NCBI RefSeq assembly: GCF_947179165.1
Contig: NC_077237.1
Location: 60,309,523 to 60,373,522, forward strand
Origin: Solanum dulcamara
Lineage: Eukaryota; Streptophyta; Magnoliopsida; Solanales; Solanaceae
DNA length: 64,000 bases
Reading direction: 5' to 3'
The notes beneath the pieces were generated by a model. That model ran no database searches. It saw only the letters and a program-made list of their open reading frames with translations, and had not been told where the DNA came from. Shown here one piece after another: positions 24,380 to 37,103 of this stretch (the stretch's first letter is position 1; each line of letters opens with the position of its first letter). Position numbers and translations under genes: made by a program.

Positions 24380-25440
24380 TGTCCCTTTCTTTGAGTAGGG
24401 TCGATGAAAGAGATCTTGGACAAAGAAAATTGACAAACCAAAATTTGACCGACTAGATCTTCCTCTTTCTGAAAGGAGGTTCGGTACGGACTTTAGAAAG
24501 TTATGGATGAACTCCGGTATTGAGTTTCCTACATATCTCGGGTTACATGAGAATTCAGGCCACTTGTAGTTCGAGATGCTTGATTTAGCGCAAGAATTTC
24601 AAAGAATTCAAAAGCTATCACAGAGTCGAATTATGGAGAAACCAGAATGCATGAGAATGGGATGAGGAGGTTTGTTTGAGCATAGTCCAGTTTTTAATAT
24701 CGAGTCTGCCTACATATCCTTAAACTTGGGAATCAGACTGCTTGTAGTTTGACTTAGTTGGTTAAAAAGGAAATCTCTTATGCTAAGATAACCTTCGGTT
24801 GTGAGGAGTGACAAATGAATCGAGTATGAAAAAGAGACTTGCAACCTCTTATCTATGAATGTGGTGCACTTCACACCCATAACTAAGAACTTACACGGAC
24901 ATAATTTCTAAAGCTCTTGGTGTATTGTCACTCAGATTGAGAAGTTGCTTTCGGTGACAAGTTAAAGTTTTCCAAAGAGAAATCAAAACTAACAAACTCA
25001 AAAAGATACCACATGCCTTTTGGTAGGGGTGTGGTTTGATTGTGGTGGAAGTTGTTCTTCAACTCGTATCCTAATTTACTCCTAAGAAAAATTCCATCTT
25101 GTGATGCATTTTTTTGATGTCGTCCATACCTGTAGTTTAATTGAGAATTCATCCTCTTGGATGCTCTTGACAAGACTAAGATAAAACTCATTAATAGAAA
25201 AATGTAACTCAAATAAAAGAATAGTGTCGTTACTGTGTCGGCATGTGAACCTCCTTCGGTTTTGACATATAGCAAACAAAATGTATTTCCTAAGTTGATG
25301 TGATTTACAATATATTCATCGACTAAAAATTATTTCAACTTTGATGTAATATGCAATGAGTTGACATGATGCAACATGATGATGAGTTGATATGATGCAA
25401 TATGGTAATGACCCATTCGGCAATGATATGATAATTTTGA
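24380..25440 (-). other. 3' untranslated tail of the Tat element
   Basis: Noncoding. Contains repeated phrases such as TTTCCTACATATCTCGGG with CAGGCCACTTGTAGTTCGAG (about 24,525-24,575) and CTGCCTACATATCCTTAAAC with GACTGCTTGTAGTTTGAC (about 24,705-24,755). These relate to GCGCCTACGTATCCCGTTGA at 27,759 and CGCCTACGTATTTCATTCTT at 27,871. Such modules are typical of the 3' regions of Solanaceae Tat elements as I remember them. Open frames at 24,928-25,275 have no recognisable product. Confidence 0.55.
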
Positions 25441-26039
25441 TGGCCCTCTCAATAATGATATGATAAATGATGGACCTCTCGATAATAATATGATAAATGA
25501 TGGCCCTCTCATTAATGACATGATAAATGATAGCCCTCTCGGTAATGACATAATAAATGATGGCCCTTTTAGTAATGACATGATAAATGATGGCCCTCTC
25601 GGCAATGACATGATAAATGATGGCCCTCTCGGTAATGATATGATAAATGATGGCCCTCTCGGAAATGATATAATAACTGATGGCCCTCTCGGCAATGACA
25701 TGATAAATGATGGCTCTCTCGACAATGACATAATAAATAATGGCCCTATCGGAAATGACATGATAAATGATTGCCTTCTCGAAAATGACATGATAAATGA
25801 TGGCCCTCTCGGCAATGACATGATAAATGATGGACCTCTCGGCAATGACATGATAAATGATGTCCCTCTCGACAATGATATGATAAATAATGGCCCTCTC
25901 GGAAATGATATGATAAATGATGGCCCTCTCAGAAATGATATGATAAATGATGGCCCTCTCGGCAATGATATGATAAATGATGGTCTTCTCATCAATGATA
26001 TGATAAATAATGGTCCTCTCGGCAATGATATTACCATTT
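25440..26039. repeat. 30-bp minisatellite, about 20 units
   Basis: Consensus unit TGGCCCTCTCGGCAATGACA plus TGATAAATGA, spaced exactly 30 bp from about 25,440 to 26,039. Because 30 is divisible by three, every frame that lacks a stop in one unit stays open: 25,460-26,056 (+) gives a repeating decapeptide MINDGPLGND, and two minus-strand frames give AIIYHVIAER-like and MSLPRGPSFI-like decapeptides. These are consequences of the repeat and not called as genes. Confidence 0.95.
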
Positions 26040-26470
26040 TCGGAAATATAATATGAATTGCCCTCTTGGCAAATGATATTACCACTTTCGATAATATAAT
26101 ATGAATAATATAATATTAATAATATAATATGAATGATCCTCTTGACAAATGATATTGCCACTTCCAGTAATAATATGAATAATATAATATGAATGGCCCT
26201 CTTGACAATGATATTACCACTTCCGATAATATAATATGAATGACCTTTTTGGCAATGATATTACCACTTTTGGTAATATAATATAAATGGACCTCTTGGC
26301 AATGATATTACTACTTCCGATAATATAATATGAATGATATAATATGAATGGATCTCTTGGCAATGATATTACCCTTCCGATAATATAATATAAATTGCCC
26401 TCTTGGCAATGATATTACCACTTCCGGTAGTATAATATGAATGGCCCTCTTGGCAATGATATTGCGTAAT
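26030..26470. repeat. 47-bp minisatellite adjoining the 30-bp array
   Basis: About eight degenerate units of AATGATATTACCACTTCCGA + TAATATAATATGAATGGCCC + TCTTGGC. The GGCCCTCTTGGCAATGAT part is shared with the 30-bp unit, so one array evolved from the other. Lengths vary through gain or loss of TATAATATGAA. Confidence 0.85.
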
Positions 26471-27756
26471 GATGATGATGTCCTATTGATAGGATGGTGA
26501 TGCTTCATTGATAAGATGATAATCGATATCCTTCAGATGTTGATATGATATTGGATATTTTGTCTAGTTACACTTCAAACCTTTTTTGGTATTTGATGCG
26601 GCTTATTTTTGCCCATTAGACGTCTTTGACGCTGGAGAATATAATTTAACGTCATTATAGATGTTTTCATGCCTTGAAAGTAGCTCTTTTGCGTGTTCCT
26701 GTATTCAAAAGGAAATAAGTAATAGACACATTGTTGTTTTAACTAACAACTGAGCAAAAAATCTTTAAGGAAAATTCTTGAAAATATGTACAAAGTGCCT
26801 GATCACTTTGATATTAGTGTGAATATCATGCTCATTTTTGAACACTTTATATTCATTGTGGCTCATGATTTGCTGGAGATTTGAACGAGGCATTGTTTCT
26901 CATATTTTGAACGTCTCCTTTTAATCTGATGAATCCTGATGACAAAAATTATCACTTTGAAAACTCTTTGTTCTTTTAACTTCTTTGCACTTGCTGAACG
27001 GAGGGATATGGTGATCCTTTATAAATCTGCATCCACAGAAAATTTGTTAGTTTTGAATGAATTGATCTGTGTTGAATTCTCCATTTATTTTCTTCTTGTC
27101 TTGCTATCTTCGATTGCTTGCTCTGATTCCCACTTCTCGGTAGATATAAGACGAAAATATATTTATGCAAAAATGTTTGATGTATTAAAAGTTTTAAGAA
27201 AGATGTGTTTTTGAAAGGAAATTTGGAAAGGGTCACTGTTAGATGTCATGTCACGCATAGCTTAGATGAACATTTTTGGTTCAACGCTTTGAGCATGTTT
27301 GATAGCTTATTCACAAAATTTTGAGGATTCTTGAGGGTAAAAGCTGGAAAGTCCTGACATAGCTAGAAAATTTTGTAGTTGACTCTGAACTCTGATGGTG
27401 CTAGAGTTTATTGAGGTTGATATTGACCTTCTAACAATGTTGGGGATCATTTGAAGTCAGCCTTGAACTTTGAAGTTGAGTAAAACCTTCTGATGATATT
27501 GGATAAAAAATTTGAAGTCATCCTCAAAAATTTATGTCCCAGTTAGATGTCTTGGTGAATATCAAACTACTAATAAGAGATTTGTAGAATTTTTGAGATC
27601 CTATCAAAAATTCTGTCCTAGTTACTTTTCTGATGCACCTCAGTGTTTTCTTCTTTTGTAGAAAGATCTTCTTTGAAATTTTTGAGTCCCTCTCAAAAAT
27701 TCTATCCTAGTTTTTATTATAAATAGAGAACTTATGGGATATATGACCAAACCATT
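26471..27756 (-). other. Tat 3' region, no gene seen
   Basis: Unique-looking AT-rich sequence between integrase and the minisatellites. Some loose repetition of TTTTTGAGATCCTATCAAAA and AATTCTGTCCTAGTT near 27,530-27,715. The frame at 26,939-27,214 shows no family resemblance. Confidence 0.5.
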
Positions 27757-28026
27757 GTGGCGCCTACGTATCCCGTTGAGGCAGAAATCAGGTCAAGCAT
27801 AGTTCCCCTCTCAGGAGATAACTCAGAAATAGGAAATTTTAATAAGAAAATGACCGAGGATGACATAGGCCGCCTACGTATTTCATTCTTGAAAATTCAG
27901 GTCCGACGTAGTTCATTACAGAATGAGAGGGTTAATTTAAAACAAACAAGCATAGAAACAATTACAATCAAATGGCATAATTACAAAAAATTTGAACCTT
28001 CAAACGTAGTGTCTCTTGATGGAATC

Positions 28027-29048
28027 TGAGTTGATTGGTTTCGGCCACTCTCAGCCATCTATTTCGGACAATATTAAGCACCTCTAGACAACACTTTGCG
28101 AACCACGTAAGGTCCTTGCCAATTTGGTGCGAACTTTCCTTTATACTCATCTTGATGTGGAAAAATGAGTTTGAGAACCAACTGACCAACTTCAAACGTT
28201 CTTGGTCTTATTCTCTTGTTAAAAGCATGAGTCATTCTTTGTTGGTACAGTTCACCATGGAAAACGGCGGTCATTCTCTTTTCGTCAATCAAAGCCAAAT
28301 GTTTAATTCGATTACGAACCCAATCGGCATTGCTTAATTCAGCTTCTTGAATGATTATCAACAAAGGTATTTCCACTTCGGCGGAGATTATGGCCTTTGT
28401 CCCATACACTAGCAAGTATGGGGTTGCTCCAATTGATGTTCTAATAGTTTTTCGGTATCCTAACAAAGCGTATGGCAACATCTCATGCCAACCTCTTTAA
28501 TTGTCAATCATTTTCCTCAAGATCTTCTAGATGTTCTTATTGGCAGCTTCTACGGCTCCATTCATTTGAGGATGATATGCGGTTGAGTTTCGGTGATTAA
28601 TCTTGAATTGCTCATATATCTCTTTCATCAAATGACTATTGAGAGTTGCTCCATTATTGGTAATGATGGAATCCGATATTCCAAATCTACATATCAAATT
28701 ATTATGGACAAAGTCTGCTACTACTTTCTTCGTAACTGATTTATGTGAGGCTGCTTCCACCCATTTGGTGAAGTAATCAATGGCAACTAAAATGAACCTA
28801 TGTCCATTAGAGGCAAATGGATCTATTGGACAAATGATATCCATACCCCAAGACACAAATGGCCAAGGAGAACTCATAGCATTGAGTTCGTGAGGAGGTA
28901 CTCGAATCAAATCACCGTGCACTTGATATTGATGACATTTTTGCAAATACTTACAACAATCATGCTCTATAGTCATCCAAAAATAGCCGGATCGAAGGAT
29001 CTTCTTTGCCAAGGTAAACCCATTCATATGAGTTCCATAAACTCCCAC
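28027..29048 (-). pseudogene. Tat integrase
   Basis: 28,527-29,048 holds the zinc-finger end and catalytic core. Visible are the HHCC remnant (CCKYLQKCHQYQVHGD, where the last CxxC Cys has become Tyr), the first Asp in SWGMDIICPIDP, the second in a motif changed to ITNNGATLNSH (normally DNG, so the second catalytic Asp is Asn), and the Glu in HPQMNGAVEAANK. A stop near 28,500 separates 28,074-28,481, the C-terminal part with ALLGYRKTIRTSIGATPY and the GPYVV end. The enzyme would insert the cDNA. It is dead here through the stop and the Asp-to-Asn change. Confidence 0.92.
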
Positions 29049-29556
29049 ATGAATTTATTCGAGAAGCTTTGTAACTTCACTGGCATCAACACATCTGAGA
29101 AGTCCCATATTTGAAGTTCTCCTATAAAGGGTTTCTCCACTTGGAAAAAAATTATTAGTCATTCGACGTATTGCTTTCTTCTGATTGCCAGTCGCATTAT
29201 CTGGATAATTTCCAATTTCTAGATACTTCCATCTGGTTTTGCTTCGATATGTGAACAGTGAGTGGATTGTTCTTTCAAATATATCTCCATAGGGTCAATG
29301 TAACTTGTATCCGGATGGTTGATCATTGAGGAGATAGTAGCAAGAGTGTCATCAAATTCATTCTGCAACCTTGGGGTATGCCTAAACTCGATCTTGCAAA
29401 ACCTTTTATACAACCTTTATACTAAGTTCACATACGGTGCAATCTTTGAATTCTTCACAGCCCATTCCCTCTGAACCTGATGAATCAGTAAATCTGAATC
29501 TCCGTTACCAGAAACTCTTGGATTTCCTTATCGATAGCCATCCTTAGACCGATGAT
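29049..29556 (-). pseudogene. Remainder of the second RNase H and linker to integrase
   Basis: 29,219-29,413 reads YKRFCKIEFRHTPRLQNEFD then HPDTSYIDPMEI, the linker that follows the second RNase H in Tat elements. The RNase H frame stops right after NNIVEYEA (29,557); the continuing codons 29,420-29,556 (for example LIHQVQ) are legible past the stop. Noncontiguous and nonfunctional. Confidence 0.75.
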
Positions 29557-30966
29557 TCATGCTTCATACTCAACTATGTTGTTCGTGCAACGAAATCGGA
29601 GTTTGGCCGCCATAGGATAATGTTGTCTAGATTCTGATATTAGGACTGCTCCGATTCTATTTCCTTCATGATTCACTACCCCTTCAAAAAATACTCTCCA
29701 ACCAAGGTATGCTTCGGAGATATCTTCACCCACGAATGATACCTCTTCATCGGGAAAGTAAGTTTTGAGTGGCTCATATGCTTCGCCTATTGGATTTTCT
29801 GTGAGATGAACTGCTAAGGCTTGTGCTTTTATCGCCTTTTGGGTCACATACACAATATCGAACTCACTTAACAACATTTTCCATTTTGCCAACTTTCTGG
29901 TGGGCATCACTTTTTGAAAGATATGATTCAATGGATCCATCTTGGAAATGAGATATGTAGTATATGAAGACAAGTAATGTCTCAACTTTTGAGCAATCCA
30001 GGTTAAAGCACAACAAGTTTTCTCCAAAAGAGTGTAACGAGCCTCGTATGGACTAAACTTCTTGCTTAAGTAGTAGATTGATCGTTCCTTCTTCCTAGTC
30101 TCATCATGTTGACCTAGCATGCATCCAAATGCATTATCCGAGATACACAGATATAGCAACAATGGAACTCCTTCCCTCAGAGGAACTAGCACTGGTGGAT
30201 TAGACAAGTAACTTTTAATAGCATTGAAAGATGTCTGACACTCTTCGGTCCATTTTGTCAGTGCATCCTTTTTCAGCAGCTTAAAGATAGGCTCACAGAT
30301 CAATGTGGACTGAGCTATGAATCGACTGATGTAGTTCAATCTTCCCAAAAAGCTCAGTACTTCCTTCTTGGTCTTTGGTGGAGGTAATTCTTGAATCGCC
30401 TTGATTTTAGTGAGATCAAGCTCAATACCCTTTCTACTGACTATAAATCCCAATAACGTGTCGGTTGGCACTCTAAAAGCATAGTTAGCGGGATTTAATT
30501 TCAAGTTGTATTTGCGCAAATGATCAAAGAACTTTTTCAAGTGAGTTAAATGATCCTCACTCTCGAGGGATTTGATAATAAAATCATCCACGTACACTTC
30601 AATTTCCTTGTGAATCATATCATGAAAAATGGTTGTCATGGCTCTCATGTAAGTGGACCTAGCATTCTTGAGATCAAATCGCATTACTCGATAATGATAC
30701 ACACCCCACAGTGTGATGAAAGCCATTTTTTCTGCGTCTTCTTCATCCATTAGAATCTGGTGATAATCTGCATAGCAATCCACGAACGACTGCATCTCAT
30801 GCTTGGCACAATTATCAATGAGAATATGGATATTTGGCAATGGAAAGTTATCTTTAGGGATAGCTTTGTTCAGATATCTATAATCAACAAAGATTTTGAT
30901 CTTGCCATCCTTCTTAGAAACTAGAACAATGTTGGCTAACCAAGTCGGATACTGCGTCACTTCCAC
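29557..30966 (-). pseudogene. Tat reverse transcriptase-RNase H, plus start of second RNase H
   Basis: A 469-residue open frame, the longest intact stretch of the element. RT motifs: DGKIKIFVDYRYLNKAIPKD (here FVDYR), the palm motif VYVDDFIIKS with the catalytic YVDD, and LGFIVSRKGIELD. RNase H follows (LLYLCISDNAFGCMLGQHDE, SKKFSPYEARYTLLEK). The last 50 residues (GVVNHEGNRIGAVLISES) begin the extra archaeal-type RNase H of the Tat lineage, with FFEG where FFDG is usual, so its first acidic residue is Glu. More RT sequence lies upstream of 30,966 but is interrupted. Confidence 0.93.
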
Positions 30967-31840
30967 AACTCTAGATTTAATTTGCTTGGTAACCTCTTAT
31001 TTGATCCTCAAACTCAAATCTGGCTTGAATTTCCGAGTCTTTTGTTTTACTGGACTACAATCCGGATTGATATGTAATTTATGCAACACGAGGTCTATAC
31101 TCAAACCTGACATATCACATAAGACCAAGCAAATATGCCAATGTACTCTTTAAGCAAACTGATAAGTTCCTTCCTCTCAGCTTTTGTTAGATGGACACTG
31201 ATTCTGGTTTTCTTGATACACTCATCATCTCCTAGATTCACAGCCTCAGTTTCCTCTTGATTTGGCTTTTATTGCTCCTCAAATTATTTCAATCCCTCGG
31301 CGAGGTGTTCAGGTATCGTAGCCTCTTCATCATAATCCTTGAACTCATCACCATCTATCTCATTTTGTTCATTTAGCTTGTGACATGACATGATATTAGC
31401 AGGTTTTAAGTTATTTTTACTAAAATCATAAGCAAACAAAGTCAGATAAGTAAAATATAGACCGATAAGCAAATAATAAGTAAATTTCATAATAAAGGAG
31501 GTCTTTATTTAAACCAAAATAAATACAATTTTTAGCCATGACTGTGGGTCAATCTGCCTTTTTTCAAACATCACAAAGGTAATTTAAAGCATAACCAAAT
31601 AAAAAAAACATAACGAGTGGGTCTCGGACCTCTTTCGTACTACCACCAATTTAAAAGTAAGTAGATAATATATCTTTATCTACCAAGATGAGTGAGGGAA
31701 TAAGAGCGGTGCGGACGTCCAATTAGATAATTGCTCCTCTGGCTCAGTATCACGGATGCCTGATGTCCCTATTTCTTCCTCCAAGATTGTGTCAACTTCC
31801 TCAAAAAGATTCCAGATTCCTTTCCTAAAACCTCCATCGC
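30967..31840 (-). pseudogene. Degraded region between protease/G-patch and RT
   Basis: 31,284-31,490 contains an acidic stretch (NEQNEIDGDEFKDYDEEATI) and the following PEHLAEGLK, resembling the acidic linker before RT in Tat polyproteins. The remaining 0.6 kb has stops in all frames. The N-terminal RT fragment near 30,970-31,060 (KQKTRKFKPDLSLRIK) is legible, then a stop. Confidence 0.55.
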
Positions 31841-32689
31841 TCACATGTTTCTGCATGGGAATAACAGATACAAGTGAGGTATTGTCCTAGCCAACACCTG
31901 AACAACACTCCTATATCTCACATCTATCTCGTCGTCTTCTGTGGGGACATATACTAAACTATACTTCAATCCTCTATCGGAAATCTGGATAGGCTTGATG
32001 ATTCCTTGGAAATGCTTCCCCAATCCGAATCCTGGCTCAAAACCATTTTGGAGCATGACAGTGGCTATCATTTTATAAACAAAAGACATAGGAGGCTGTG
32101 GGGACAAATCATCACCAGTGACATTTACCAGCTCCACTGTGTAGAAATTGGTACCTCTAATAATATCATCAACAATTGGCGCATAACAATTTGAATGCCT
32201 TCCCTCACCATAAACAACCACCTCATGATCATTTTCCACGAACTTTATCATCTGATGGAGAGTAGAGGGTACGGCTCTGGCCATATGGATCTAGGGTCTT
32301 CTTAATAGTAGGTTGTAGCTGGTGGTGATGTCCATCACTTGGAACTCTACAACGAAATCAGCAGGGCCTAACTGAATACCCAATTTAATAGCTCCTAATG
32401 TATCTCTTTGACCCCCATCGAAAGCCCTCACATTAACTTGGTTCTGTCGGACTTTCCCCAAATCAAAGTTCAACTTTTTGAGAGTCAACAAAGGAAAAAT
32501 GTTAAGACCCAATCCATCATCGATCAATACACGATTCATGATCTTATTCCAATACTTAATAGTGACATACAGAGCTTTGTTATGCATCACACCTTCAAAA
32601 GGCAACTCTTCATAGCTAAAACTGATGCGGTGTCCTTGGGCAGGTACTTTCTCCAAATGTTTCACTATAGAATACTCTTTTGGCTGCAT
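31841..32689 (-). pseudogene. Tat protease and G-patch segment
   Basis: 32,291-32,689 carries the retropepsin-like motif NRVLIDDGLGLNIFPLLTL (DDG as the active-site triad, as in relatives). 31,841-32,284 follows, separated by a stop at 32,288, and ends with a G-patch-like stretch MLQNGFEPGFGLGKHFQGI. A G-patch between protease and RT is known in Tat/Ogre elements. The protease would cut the polyprotein; the G-patch probably binds RNA. Confidence 0.85.
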
Positions 32690-35186
32690 CTTCCGCCAAA
32701 ACTCTTCAGCCTCAGCTTTACTGATTGATCTTTTTATTGGTCTCTCTTATGCCATCCTTGAGCCAATTCTTCTGGGGTGTAACACCTACCAGAGCGTGTC
32801 ATGCCAATTCTTCTGGGGTGTAACACCTACCAGACCGTGTCATTCCCTGAGTTATTGCAGTCTCGATCACGAACTTTTTTTGGTTAGGAATTTCTTATGG
32901 CACCAAAGCAATAACTTTTTGAGGTGTCAATATCACAAAGTCTGATTTCTCCTTTATGCTTAGTGAAGCCACAGCCATTTCAGGATTGTTAGGATAAGCT
33001 GGGACTATGGCCTTTGTTATAAACCAATCTTCTTCCATCTAAATCATATTGATATTAATTCCTCCATAATTCGGCAAAGGATTACTATTGACATTAGGGG
33101 TGGCAGTTTGGAGAGTGACGACCTCGCGATTAATCAAATCCTAAATCTTATGCTTCAAATTAACACAAGTTTAAGTATCATGCCCGACACCATTAGAATG
33201 ATACACGCATGTTCTGTCAGCTCTGAAGAATCTAGAGCTTGTAGCAGCCGGTTTAAGTGCAATGGGATGAATAATGCCTGCATCTCTCAATCTTTTGAAC
33301 AGCTTAGTTCGACTTTCCACTAGAAGAGTAAAAGTCCTAGCAGGCTTATTTTCAAAATTGGGTTGAGAAAAGTTGTAGTTATTTTACGGGGGTGGGGGTA
33401 CATGACGATAACTCAGATGATTTTGGTGGGAAAGTGTGGGAGTTTGGAATCTTGGATACGGTTGGGTTTGGTAATTTGGTTGTGGAGTTTGGTAGTTTGG
33501 CAGAGTGTTTTGTTAATGTGGAGCTGGATAATTAGAAGGTGGGGTTCGATAACTTTGAGGTGGGACTTGGTAATTTGGGTATGGAGTTTGGTAACTAGAA
33601 GGTGGGGTTTGGTAATTCGGTTGAGTGTAGTAAACTTGATATGAACTTTGTGGATCTCGCGTATAGGCCTTGAAAGGCGCATACTTCCTGGGTTACTATT
33701 GGTGAATCTCTTCTCTTCGGGCGTGTAGGAGATGGTAGATACATCCTCCCTTTTCTTCTTTAACAATCCCGAAAACCCAGTTGAGGAGGCTACACGGGCT
33801 ACCTTTCCAGTCTTGAGACCATCCTCGATAGTCTCACCTACCTTGACTATCTCGGCAAATTTTGCTCCAACGAGCAACATTAATCTCTCATAATATTCGG
33901 GCTCCTACATGCGTACAAATACTTCAACAATCTCTTTCTCTATCATGGGAGGTCAAACTCTAATGGCCTCTTTCCTCCATTGTATGCATACTCGCGATAG
34001 CTTTTCATGGATTTCTGCTTGATTTTCTCCAAAGAATAGCGGTCGAGAACAATATCCACATTGTAAGAAAACCTCTCGATAAAATCTTTGGCCAACGCAT
34101 TCCAATTAGACCATTATTTCATTTCTTGGGAGGTGAACAATTCTAAGGCCTCCCCACTTAAACTTCGGCTAAAGAGCCACATTAGCAAAGCTTCATTTTT
34201 CCCAACTCCTACTAGTTGATCACAATATGCTCTCAGATGAGCCAAAGGATTTACGGTTCCTCCAAAAGTGTCAAATTTTGTCACTTTGAACCCCTCTGGA
34301 AGGTCCAAATTCGGGTGGATACACAAATCTTCATAATTTAATCCTGCAACATCCGGCGCGTAATGAAACTCCTTCATAGCTTTCATGATCTCCTCTTTCA
34401 TATTCAATTTGGTTGTCTGTTCCTTTGTCATCCACTCTCTTTCTTTTTCCTCATAGTGATCAAGTTCGGAACCGTTGGCATAGGGTTTATTTAGGATTAG
34501 AATATGAAAGGTTGTCTTTTGAGGTAGAGGCGTGATAATGAGGGGATTTTGTGTATTATAAGAAGCTTGGTAATTTTGGGGAAATGTCATAGGATTCGTA
34601 TGTTGATTTTGGTGATAAAGGTTTATGGATTATTAACGTCTTGGCTTTGCGAGGGAGGAAAAACTTGCGGATTGGCACTTTGATGAGGAAGGAAGGTTTA
34701 AGGGCTGATATTTTATGGAGGAGGGAAAGTTTGAGGGTTGTTATTTAAAGGGTAAAGTGACGTTTGGTAGGAAGTAGAAGCATGATGGGGATTTGAGGCA
34801 GTGAGGTCAACAATGAAGGAATTTTGAGCAGGGTTTGAGGATGGTTTTTGAATGTGTTTCGTACTTAAAATTGGAGGAGGGAAATCGAGTGGAGACCTTC
34901 TTTCACCTAGAAACGGCGTGTTGGCGATGATAGCCAGATTTGACAATTCTTGATTTTTCTGTATCTCCACTCTCATCTTGGTGATCTGCTTTACCAACTT
35001 TGAAATCAACTCATTCGGTTCAGTGATGACAGGGCCTGCCACAACAATCTCTATCAAACCAGTGTTCTCATTATTTTCAGTCATTTTCCTTTTCTCTACG
35101 AGCTGATTTTGATTGGGGAAGGAATCTTTGGAAGTTTTTGATCTTGTGAAATAAGGATGCTCGGCCAGTTTGTCAACACAGATCAA
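32690..35186 (-). pseudogene. Tat gag
   Basis: Three main minus-strand fragments. 34,713-35,186 is the N-terminus (starting MICVDKLAEHPYFTRSKT, with a short coiled-coil-like segment LISKLVKQITKMRVEIQKNQ). 34,114-34,590 is the capsid-like core (DLPEGFKVTKFDTFGGTVNP, HLRAYCDQLVGVGKNEALLM, RSLSGEALELF). 33,413-33,880 is the next part (ETIEDGLKTGKVARVAS) running into a Pro/Tyr/Gln-rich repeat whose frame is lost. Between 33,000 and 33,150 MEEDWFITKAIVPAYP is legible. Several stops and frameshifts. Gag would form the particle. Confidence 0.85.
32762..32843. repeat. 41-bp tandem duplication in the gag-protease region
   Basis: GCCAATTCTTCTGGGGTGTA starts at 32,762 and again at 32,803, continuing ACACCTACCAGAGCGTGTCA and ACACCTACCAGACCGTGTCA. 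Since 41 is not a multiple of three, it shifts the frame of the coding region on the minus strand. Confidence 0.9.
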
Positions 35187-35539
35187 TTCTAAATACCTGG
35201 ATAAGAGAAAAACAACTCAAAAAAAATATGTTATTCTTTGTTCATAACATGTAATGCAAAATATCACATATAATGAGACAAATAAATATATAAGGCACAT
35301 AGACAATTATTGTGCTTCCTAAACAAATATGTGACCCTTTTATGCCAAGGGTAGGCCTAGCGTTTTGAAGGATGTAGTACACCATTTGAACACATTCCAT
35401 TGCCCCCAAAAATAAGATTTCATTCATTCATAAATAAGACATTGAAAAATCGAGCGAATAGGGTACACTTTAGGGAAGGTAAAATGCCAATACAAAAGAA
35501 ACCATACAATGCCAAGAAAGATGACAAACTAAAAAGTGG

Positions 35540-37103
35540 AAGGTCCTACTCTTCTTCTTGCTTTCTCCGTTTCCTCTCGAATAATGTGCTTGAGGATCAA
35601 TAAGTAAGGCTCTACCAACAAGGCTCTATCAGGCATCAACAATTGTTTGAAACTAGCGAGTTGATCATCTAAGCTCAAGTCCACCTGTGCTAATGATGCT
35701 CTCGAATTAGCTAGCTCTTGTGTCTCGAGAGTTAAGGCCCTTTGGCTCTCATACTCCCTCTGACAGAACTCTTGTTCCTTACGTTAGAACTCTTATTCCC
35801 TATGTTGAAACTCTTGTTGGAAAAGGTGAGCCTACATTTGAAGCCTTGTATGAACATCTTCAATTTGAGGACCCTCATACGGTCCCAGTTTTAGTGTACC
35901 TTGCAAATCTGTTGTTAACCATGCTTTGTATTCCTCGTCGTACCCAGCTTCGTATCTATTTTCAGTTATGCTCTCTTTAAGGATTTCTTTAGCATAGGTT
36001 ACTACATCACGATCATCATAATCGATGATATATTGGTCAGTGTTCCCTCGTTGGGGTATGATTTGCTTCCTCCCGAACTGTCGCATAACTCTATTGGGAC
36101 TATAAGGTCGTATTTCCCTAATGCCCACAAGGACCAAAAAAGTATATTGGGGTCCCCGAATTGCTATTTTTTAAGATCTAAAGTCTTCGAACATCCAATA
36201 AATGTCACTTTCCTTCAAATCGTAAAGAACTTTAGCCCATCCTTCTCTTGTTTTTTGAATCTTGAAGTTTAAGAGACTCAAATTGAATTTATGTTGATCA
36301 ATATCATTCGTCCCGTCCTGCTTTCCCAAAGCTTGTGGACCCTCCTCTGAGTTTTTAGCCTGATGCTTGGACATCCACCATTGAAGCAGAAGTTTGCATC
36401 CTTGGAAAAATCGATGTCCATTTTTGCATCGACTTAAGGAACAATAGATATCAGCCAGAATGACCGAAACCAAATTGAAATGCTTCTTCTTCTGATTTTG
36501 CCCACCGATGCCATGAAAAATGGCGTGTGTAGTCATAACAATTCTAGAGTCAATTTCATTATCTCTATTCCGAGGGAATACCATGGTCCTCAAAAGACAA
36601 ATGGAGAATGCCAAAGCTCGGGTGTTACTCCATGTGGTGTGATCGTAAAACTCATTGGAAAACCCTTTATAGTAGCTTTGATGTCCCCAACGCTCAAAAA
36701 ACTTCATAAATGGAATATTTGGTTTGTCTAACCAATCCGCATTTACCAATAGAAGCATATTCTTCATTTCAATATTAATTGGCTTAGCTGGTATCAAAAT
36801 GTGATGGACAGGGTTATGCTTTCGTTTATTACACATTCCAATAGTTTTTAGGCAATCCTGAATTTCTGCGATAGTTGGTGTTATTTCAACATCCCCGAAT
36901 CGAAAAACCATTCTTTCGCTACCCCAAAATCAAGTAATGACCTCAATGAACTCAGGCCATGCTTGGAGTTGCATGATTGACGGGAGATGCCCTAGGTGGG
37001 TTGTAACTTGAGTCTGTAGATAAGGGCCAAGGTTACCCCACCAAAGACGGAGAAGTTCGGGGGTTTTGGTGACCATGCCAAAACTCAAAAATCTTTTAGC
37101 CAT
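35540..37103 (-). pseudogene. Tat ORF1 (DUF7745 / plant-mobile-domain-like)
   Basis: Begins MAKRFLSFGMVTKTPELLRL at 37,103. A TGA near 36,930 replaces what is probably an Arg codon. The frame 36,171-36,911 (246 aa) follows, with MVFRFGDVEITPTIAEIQDC, FMKFFERWGHQSYYKGF and LADIYCSLSRCKNGHRFFQG, which match the uncharacterised ORF1 domain of Tat/Ogre elements that resembles the plant mobile domain. 35,832-36,137 continues (RVMRQFGRKQIIPQRG, YIIDYDDRDVVTYAKEIL). A Glu/Gln-rich, probably coiled-coil tail runs to about 35,540. The role of ORF1 is unknown. Three or more interruptions. Confidence 0.82.

Noticed and set aside
25440..26039. CRISPR-like regular repeats
   Set aside because: Repeats are directly adjacent with no unique spacers, and the DNA is plant nuclear.
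25316..26161. Open frames of 281, 251 and 198 codons over the 30-bp repeat
   Set aside because: They exist only because the unit length is a multiple of three. The peptides are pure decapeptide repeats on both strands with no recognisable protein.
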